NCBI RefSeq assembly: GCF_000516985.1
Contig: NW_006917093.1
Span: 2,542,001-2,606,000 of the forward strand
Direction: 5' to 3'
Length of the DNA stretch: 64,000 bases
DNA from: Pestalotiopsis fici W106-1
Taxonomy: Eukaryota; Ascomycota; Sordariomycetes; Amphisphaeriales; Sporocadaceae
Made by a program: the position numbers and the translations under genes. This document shows positions 56,491-64,000 of this stretch, one piece after another; the first letter of the stretch is position 1; each line of letters starts with the position of its first letter. The notes beneath the pieces were generated by a model. It was not told the origin of the DNA. It searched no databases and saw only the letters and a list, made by a program, of their open reading frames with translations.

Positions 56491-58871
56491 CTAGCCCACT
56501 CTCTCGCGTTCGATGCTTCTGGCTCGGGCTATGCAAGCATTTCGAATCTCTGAAATCTCCACGCGTAGCTTGGTCAGATTCTTCATCTTCTGATCGACTC
56601 GTTTCAGCGTTTCGTGGGGTAGGGTGCCTTTGCGATACAACTCAATGATAGTGTCAGTCTCTGAAAACCATTCCAAGGGTAGCCTTATTCGGGCCCATTC
56701 TGCCATTGCATTGCCATGACTCAAGACTCGTGGCATTTCACACTTCTCAATTCTGGAAAACACCGGGCAAGGTACCGCTCGAAGAATCTCCTCTACCAGC
56801 TCAACATCACCTCGCTGGAACGCGAGCTCAAAAGCAGACCTCTGTCCATAGGGACATATATTGCAAGTGAATGTCCCGGTAGAGGAGCTACCGTTATGGC
56901 AGCAATGTATCTTTCTGTCTCGTGGCCAGAATACACAATACTTGATTAACAGGCGTGCGAGATCCCTGTGACCTGCTGAAATGGCTCGCATAAGAGGTGT
57001 CGGTCCTTCGTCGTCTCCCAAATAAGTATTTCTGGCAGGCCTGAGTGACGGAAAGCTGCGACTAAGGAGCAACGTGATAGCCTCAATATCACCCCTTTCG
57101 GCATTAATATGCAACCACGGGATTGTCATCCATCTCTGTTGTGATGGAACACTTCTGTGGCGCCGATAGAATGCTAAGCCTTGATCCCATAAGTCGTCTA
57201 ACTGTCGCCGGTTCAAGAACCAGGGAAAGAACTTGGCTGCTTTCTCGTCCGACTTCGTTTTCGACGGACTGTAAGCAGAACCATCTTTGTTGACTGATCG
57301 GCTTGGGAGATAAGAAATCATCCAGTCAAAGACAAGTGATCGAGCTTTCTCTGAAATCCAACCGTGCTGCATGATTTTAATGCAGCCATTAAGGTGCTCT
57401 TTCATTCTTACAATTCGCGAGTCCAGGACGTCGTATACATGGCTGCTCACCAAATTGCTTGGAGAGCCTTGCGTCAATAGATAGCGCAAGCACTCGCTGT
57501 CAGGATTGGCAGCATCGTCGCACATGTCCACGGCTGTCTCAAAGATGGTCTTCCCAGTGACAGGTTCAATGACGTCTGTTCGGGCACAGGCATCGAGGAG
57601 AGCATTGAACGACTTGTTGATTCGTTGCATTTTTATCAATGGATTGGCTCCAAATCGGACAAGCGTTTTGAAAATGAATGGATCAAATTCACTGGCGGAT
57701 ATGGACAGAAGTGGTACATCTACAAACAAAAATTAGCATGGTTCGCCAAAACATCCCGAATTTACGCATCATGCTCTAAGAAATCTATAGATCGCAATCA
57801 CGCACTTGTAGTTTGATGCAGACGAAGGCTCAAATAAAATACGGATTCGGTGAAGGTCATTCACTTACCATGCTCATCAAAGAATGGTGGCGGGGGGTTA
57901 TTGAAGTCGGCGCCAAGATCGATGAGTTTGGAGATGATCCTTGGAACATCCTCATCTAGTGAATCGCCCGGAAAAGTTTTGGTTCGCTCCAAAAGCCGGT
58001 AATTCAAGTCATACAGATAATTGTACAGAGTCTGGTGGCAAAAGTCTGTTTGCTTACACAGCAGCAGAATGACATTCTCGACATGACCATCTCGAAGAGC
58101 TCGTTCTAGTATGCAAGTGTCGCTAGAGCGATTCGCTCCATGCTCGAGGAGCATCTGCAAAATCGCAGTAGTATCCTCATGACGTATGGCAGCGTGATAA
58201 AAGGGCGTACGCCCAAATTTATCTGGCATGTCGACTTCAATGTCCCCTTCTGCGAGCAAATGCTGGACGACCTTGACATGGCCACATGCTGCAGCTTGAT
58301 GTAGTGCGGTGGTTGAGACGATTGGCTTAAGAGTGTAGGGCATCCTGAAGTATTTTCGGGCCCCATGCTTTAGAAGAATCAAGGCTACTTCTTCGTCTTC
58401 TCGATGCTGGCTTTGTGAAAAGTATAGTGCCGAAGATGAATCGCTGATGCGATAAGGGTGATCGCTGACGTGTGCACCATCTGGATTTGCTCCATACTCT
58501 AGAAGCAATTTCAGGCAATCCAATGATCGAGACTCCAATGCCATTGAGATTGGCCGGGCTGTCATCCCGGACGAATAGTCGTGGACCTCTCTGTCGACAT
58601 CTACACCGACAGCCAGTATTTTCTGAAGGGTCCGAGGCTTGTGACGATTAATGGCCCAAGACATGGCGTAAAGTCCGTGGCCTCGATCCCAGTGATAGAG
58701 CAGCGGATTGAAGACCCCATGAAAGTGTCGACTGGTCATTGTCAACGATACGAGGTCGTTGACAGCCCCATGTCTAGATTGAGGAGCGGCATAGTTGGTA
58801 GCGGCATCTGCGTAGACATAATCACCAATGATTCTCAGGAGCTCGACAGGTAAGGCTCCTAAGCTGGCCAT
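56491..58871 (-). CDS. F-box and ankyrin-repeat protein
   Basis: Predicted 743-residue protein joining an N-terminal F-box to ankyrin repeats, a fusion common in fungi and thought to act as an SCF adaptor. Exons are 58871-57869 and 57719-56491; a 149-nt phase-1 intron (GTAAGT...GTAG) joins FFDEH|DVPLL. F-box at about residues 1-45 (LGALPVELLRIIGDYVY). Ankyrin-like units run from about 85 to 330 (SLDCLKLLLEYGANPDG, TALHQAAACGHVKVVQHLLAEG, RTPFYHAAIRHEDTTAILQM). A second, weaker set lies near 510-600 (GPTPLMRAISAGHRDLARLL, AFELAFQRGDVELVEEIL). Between them is a charged spacer with SPSKTKSDEKAAK. A short CNIC near 590 is not a recognisable zinc finger. The C-terminus is a basic coiled helix. Partners cannot be predicted. 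Confidence 0.85.
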
Positions 58872-60330
58872 TATGATTTCCAGGTTCTTGCGAATTTAGG
58901 CGTCGTTGCCGAGGTCGAAGAGTGGTTGCATTTGTCCTGTTGAGAATAATAGACTTCGCGTTCTCGTGGGCTGGTGGACAAGTTGTGAAGGGCAGCTGTG
59001 GGTTGAAGTCGTAGATGGCAAGAGCGTTTTGCGTTTGCTTCCGTCTAATGGAAAATGAATGTGTAGGTACCTAGGTATCTGAAGGAATCAAATGTCACTA
59101 CTGGGTGTTGCTAGGAATAAAATAGCTCGATTTTGTGGTGTCGAGCGCGTTTGTTTCGCATTGAATTATTCCATTGTTACTTACAAGACAATGGCATAAT
59201 CACAACGGCAAGGACATGATTATTTCATTCTGAGATCCGTCTATTAAGTCTTGTCTCACTCCCTGGCACATTATGCAGTGTGCACACATTGTCTATTCCT
59301 ATGTAAGGTTCTTTCCATTAAATCGTCGGCACGTTTGATGCATCTGGATCATTATGTCGTCGGCCAGTATCCATTGTGTCGTCCATGAACCAGAGTGGCT
59401 GTTTTCGTAAGGCACGTCGCTCTCCATCCATTGATGGGTATTTCCACAGAGCGAACAAACGTAGAAAGCACTTGAAGGATTGTCCAAGAAGCCTACATTA
59501 TAGAAACATATATAAATTCTTTGCCTTACTTTAGCTGAGTCGTCGGAATGGGGGGAAAATAAAAACTTGCTAGCTACATGTAGTCTGGGTGCAACATTGA
59601 AAGCGCGGAGCTTATCGCGAACCCCTGGCCCAAGTTGCCAAGTGCGTAAGCTGGTGTGGGCGAGCCCCGTTATAACAACGCGGAGAGGCCCGTCTCGGCA
59701 TCTAGAATTCCCTTTTAGTGGCAGAGCCTCCAGCCAATTGGGCGGCCAAGACAAATCAAGCTTTTGAGGCTTTGCTCGTTTTGTCGTGTCCATCCGGTCA
59801 CCAAAGTCCCCCAGCTCCCAGGTTTTGCTAGGGCCCAGGAGACTCCCCAATCATGCCAGAAACCTTTTCTCATTATGTACAGTTTTCTCTGCCCCATGCA
59901 GCAGGTCACTCGTTCCAATGGCGTCCACTTTTGCACTGATAAGGGAATGACTGACACCTCGGCTGGACCCTGTCTGCATCTGTCCGGGGTGGCGATAACC
60001 GGCGGCGAAGATAGAGAGGATTGAAACTTTTTTTTTGCCCGCTCTTCTCGATTCAAAAACCCACTGTGGGCGCGCATCCTGTTACACACGCGGTCGCGTG
60101 CTTTACTCTTCTTTCTTTTCCTCACCTGTGTCTGGCCGAATCACCTCGAGGTCCCCGCGCCACCAGCCTGCCAGTAGTCGTTGGTTAGTTGATTGATCAA
60201 TCGATTAATCACGAATTGTGTGGTCGTGCCCCTCCTCACACGCCTGCCCCCCTTTGCTTGAAGCCTGGAAAACTAGGCTCAGTCAGATACGTGCATACGT
60301 TGGCTGGCGCAACAAGACCCGCATTTCACA
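58872..60330. other. Divergent spacer between F-box/ankyrin and permease genes
   Basis: 1.5 kb with promoters. A 183-codon open frame on the minus strand (59299-59850) carries a CSLCG and a distant HQTC, but lacks an initiation context and family match, so it is not annotated as a gene. Confidence 0.5.
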
Positions 60331-62073
60331 ATGGCCGACATGCAGCATGCAGACGAGGAGAAGCAAATCGGCCACGACGTCTCTGGTGTCGCCGCAGACA
60401 GCTCCAGCGATGAGATACCCGGTTATCTCCGCAATGCGTCGCAAAAGGGATTCTTTGGCAAGCTGCGCTACTACGAGGAAGCGCTCGACAGAAAGCTCGG
60501 CGTAGAGTCTCACGGCATTGCGAGAAAACTTCCCGAGGACCGCGATCCTAGCTATGCGAAATGGTCAAACCAGTTGGTCATGTTTGCTCTCTGGGCAAGT
60601 GGAACCATGAACCGTAAGTACTGCTGTGTATTTCAGCAAGTCCATACTCAATAGGCTCTAACCCGCAAATGTATAGTGAGTTGTTTCGCCACCGGTTTCC
60701 TTGGTTGGGAACTTGGTCTTGACCTTCGTCAGAGCATTCTGATTGTCGTCTTCTCGACACTCATTGGCAGCTCCGTCACTGGCTGGTGCGCCACAATGGG
60801 TGCCCCGACTGGTCTTCGTCAGATCTCCATTAGCCGATACTCCCTTGGTTGGTGGCCATCAAAGGCCATGGCTCTGCTCAATGTGGTCGAGCAAATTGGC
60901 TGGAGTTCCGTGGGATCAATCACTGGCGGTGTCGCTCTGAGCGCCGTCAGCGATGGCAAGATTGGCAGTGCCCTTGGCGTTGTCATTTGCGCTGTTGCCG
61001 GCCTCATCATCTCATTCTTTGGGCTCAAGGTGGTTTTCCACTACGAAAAATTTGCATGGCTAGTATTTTTGGTCATCTTCATGGTCATGTACGGAGAGAC
61101 TGCCAGCTTTGGCGACATCCACACACCGACAACGCTTGAAGGCTCTACTTACAGCGGAATGCTGCTTACCCTCTTCGGCGTTGTCTACGGTTCGTCGTCT
61201 TCATGGGCTAGTGTTGTAAGCGACTACTATGTCGAGTACCCCGTCAACACTTCGAGAGTCAAGGTGTTCCTCCTGACCACTCTTGGTATCTGTATCCCGA
61301 CTTGTATCGGTATGGTGCTTGGCTGCGTTGTAGCAAGCGCACTTAACAGCAAGGAAGACTGGGCTAGTGAATACGAGGAAGGCATTGGCTTCCTCATCCA
61401 GACCATGGTTCACCCCTATGGATTTGCCAAGTTCATTCTGTTCCTGCTGGTCTTGTCTGGAATTGGCATGAACTGCATTGCCATCTACTCGGCCGGTCTG
61501 AGTATCCAGGTTCGTTCCGACTTCGAGCCATGTGCTTTGAGTCACCTGCTGACTATGAAATTTAGCAATTCGCCAGACCATTGGCCATCGTTCCTCGATT
61601 CTTCTGGGCGCTTCTGTGCTTTGTCGCCGTCATTCTTCTTGGACTTGCGGGCAAGGATCAGCTTTTGACATATCTTGAGAACTTTCTCTCTCTGCTTGGA
61701 TATTTCACGACTTCCTTCTTCGTCATTATTTTCGTCGAGCACTACTGGTTCCGCAAGGGCAGTTACGCAAACTACAACTTGGATTCTTGGAACAACCCCA
61801 AGGAGATGCCTGTTGGTTTTGCTGGAGGATTAGCGTTTGCTCTCGGTATCATTGGTGGTAAGTGTCCTACGTATACCTCGGGATCTCTTCTTGCTCAACG
61901 CTGACTCTTTTGTGCTAGCTGTTCTTGGAATGTCGACAACTTGGTACGTTGGTGTCATTGCAATAAAGATTGGCGACTATGGTGGTGATGTCGGAAATCA
62001 GCTGGCCTTTGTTTTCAGTCTTTTCGTCTACGTCCCAGCTCGTTACCTGGAACTGAAGTTTGTTGGACGATAG
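60331..62073 (+). CDS. Purine-cytosine permease (Fcy2-type, NCS1 family)
   Basis: Predicted 520-residue plasma-membrane proton symporter for cytosine and purines. Exons are 60331-60613, 60677-61509, 61566-61857 and 61919-62073 (introns 63, 56 and 61 nt). Each join restores family sequence (MN|LSCFATGF; LSIQ|QFARPL; IIG|AVLGM). About 12 hydrophobic segments follow an N-terminal cytosolic tail of about 85 residues. Diagnostic motifs include LRYYEEALDRKLGVESHGIARK, where the Arg-Pro bordering segment reads KLPEDRDPSYAKW, then FLGWELGLDLRQS, RQISISRYSLGWWP and the FVEHYWFRKG block near the C-terminus. The length matches yeast Fcy2 and Aspergillus FcyB (about 520). No lesions were found. The exact substrate (cytosine, adenine, hypoxanthine) cannot be set from sequence. 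Confidence 0.95.
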
Positions 62074-64000
62074 ATGGTTGTATACATGTGATGGTCGGAA
62101 AGCCTGCCAATTAGATCATATCACCCAAGGCTCACTCCTTGGAATAATAGTGACGACTTCACCCTCCCACATGAACTCGCGCGCCTAGATCTTGTGATAT
62201 TTGTGCCCAATCGGAGCAGTTTCGGACTGTTCTTGTCGTTTATTTGTTTGCCATTGATGAGGCACCAATAGGAATGAAGTGCCGACGGTCAGCTTCCCGA
62301 CTATTTGGTGACATGCTGACACCCTCAGCACTAAGCTGTGACGATGCCTGGTATATGGTATATAATAGATCCGAGAATAGAACCCGAGAGACCGAAATGC
62401 GCCGAAATGAGAGGCAGAAGAGACAGGAAGCAGCAAGAAATGGGCCCAAATCAATAACAAGGCAACATTCACGTGTGCCCAGAGGTGACAATGTCTTGGC
62501 TGGTCTTGGAAAAGCTTGATTTGACCTTGACTGGGACACCTGCAAAGTAACCATGGGTAGGTGACTATTCCGCTCCACCCCTGGCTAATAAACCCTGTTA
62601 CATTACGCGGAGTAGTATACACTAATGCTGACCTTGAGATCCACCTTGCCAACCTCAGCATGGCTGCCGCCGAATGTGCCCTTTATGCTTTGGATTTCCA
62701 TACCTCGACCACGTTGACTGATTGACCACTATACACGGGTCGTGCCGCCAGAAACCTGCTAACTTTGATCTTTTTGAGATCTGAGATGCTAGATTGGGAC
62801 TTTGAAAGTTTTATCCCCCTTCGTGGACTGCCCGAACAGCGCCGCGAACACGCCGTGGCTTCAGTCACCAGATGCGGAAATATAAGCGCTTACAGAAATA
62901 TTGCATCCGAGGCTTCCCTGAAGGTGACTAGCACAGGGAATAAACCACAACAAGTAATAGCATGGACATTCAGATATTTATCGCCGAAGTCCTTGGCTAC
63001 ATTCTCCCGAGCCCGAACTGCGCGCGATGCTACCGGAATGCATTACATCCATGTGGGCGCTGGGTGTGGCACCTTGCCTGTGCCGAACGCCGGTTACATC
63101 ATGACCAAGCACAACAACAACAACAACAGACGAAAATGCGGCCGACTGTATTGGCTGCCGCCGCGCTGCCACCGCCCTTTTTCCGTTCCTAGGCCTGCAG
63201 GGAAGAATAAAGTGTTCTAGTGAGTAGAAGTTGACGACAGACACTGATTTACACAAGTGCTGATGCGTCTTCGAATTAGACAAACCCGCAACTACTGCCG
63301 ATTACCCGTAGTCTAAGCAATTCGCGGTCCTTCTTAATTCTCGACTGCTATGGAATTGAGTCGAGCTACTTACTTATGCATTCTATCCTGCACAGGCTAG
63401 TGGCACATTGGAAACTCCCGTCAATGTTACTCGAGTCGCGGACTTGGTGTACGACTTATATCCGAGCCATGCCGATCAAATCGGAATGCACACGCATTGC
63501 ACATGCATATGCATATACCATGCACAAAAGAATGACTGTCTGATGACTTCAACAAAAAGAAGCAAAACACTGACAACGGTTTTTTCTTGGCCTCCCTTGA
63601 AGCTTGGCAACACTTTGGTATCCACGAGTTGCGCGTTCAGGCTGACCAATGTCTGTGTTGCTGATGTAAAATTAAGCTTTCACTGTGCCCATCTGCAACA
63701 TGGTCGCGCTCAGAGTGGGAATCTGGTGGGATCAGTGGGAATTCTTCAACCCCACGGATATCCCGCAGCGCCCAGTGATCGACACTGCTCAGTGCAAAAC
63801 TAAACCAGCCTCGCATGCACAGGCATCTGTGCGAAGTGGATTCCATCTCAATTCTTCCGTGTCCTAGTCCCGATTGTCTTGACTATGTATGGACACTTGA
63901 AAGGCCCGTCGGCAGTGAGCAAGCAGCATGTCAGTATACGTAGAAGTGTTTACCATCCGTACTTTCGCATCTTCCCTGATCCTGCCACCAGGAAATTCCG
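62074..64000. other. Terminal spacer
   Basis: The last 1.9 kb hold no gene I can support. There are short shadow frames and a CAA-type repeat run near 63107-63126. A gene may begin beyond the window. Confidence 0.5.

Noticed and set aside
59299..59850. 183-codon open frame on the minus strand with CSLCG and HQTC
   Set aside because: Four zinc-ligand-like residues are widely spaced and no family is recognised; it sits in the permease promoter region.
1..64000. CRISPR arrays, rRNA, prophage or bacterial operons
   Set aside because: Spliceosomal introns and the gene set are fungal; no spaced direct-repeat arrays or rRNA sequence was seen.

Overview
The window is nuclear DNA from a filamentous ascomycete (Pezizomycotina). 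The evidence is short introns (mostly 50-100 nt) with GTRAGT-type donors and CTRAC-like branch sites, one gene every 2-3 kb on both strands, and a fungal gene set: fungal-type cytoplasmic dynein heavy chain, Dma1-type FHA-RING ligase, Oac1 carrier, Dcw1/Dfg5 GH76 protein, Bli-3-like flavoprotein, NCS1 purine/cytosine permease and P1 nuclease. A sordariomycete, perhaps hypocrealean, host is my inference from gene style, not proven. Coding genes reach high GC (PEX11C, CTU2), while several spacers are AT-rich.

Layout. 0-10 kb: the 3' half of the dynein heavy chain, a divergent SUMO-like gene and a PEX11C-like peroxisomal membrane protein. 10-21 kb: a GPI-anchored Ser/Thr-rich wall protein, then a housekeeping block with CTU2/NCS2 (tRNA thiolation), the mitochondrial carrier OAC1 and the DMA1-type ligase. 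21-32 kb: a wall and carbohydrate region with GH43, GH76 and SGNH/GDSL esterase genes, a 100-N assembly gap, and a standalone SERAC1/lipase-type hydrolase. 34-42 kb: a tiny Cys-rich ORF, a Mid2-like single-pass membrane protein, DPH5 (diphthamide), SNU23 (splicing) and an F-box protein. 44-52 kb: a Bli-3-like flavoprotein, a 219-bp TA-flanked MITE, two secreted Cys-containing proteins and a secreted S1/P1 nuclease. 52-55 kb: two decayed genes side by side, an MFS sugar transporter and a CE1-like esterase. 56-64 kb: a large F-box/ankyrin gene and an Fcy2-type permease.

Functionally the window mixes core machinery (transport, sumoylation, tRNA and EF2 modification, splicing, mitosis/septation) with surface and secreted functions (GPI proteins, glycoside hydrolases, nuclease, effector-like proteins). 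The accessory character peaks at 45-55 kb, where the MITE, small secreted genes and pseudogenes cluster. Exon borders were deduced by eye from splice motifs, reading phase and family conservation; every multi-exon model listed closes in frame. No tRNA, rRNA or CRISPR was found.
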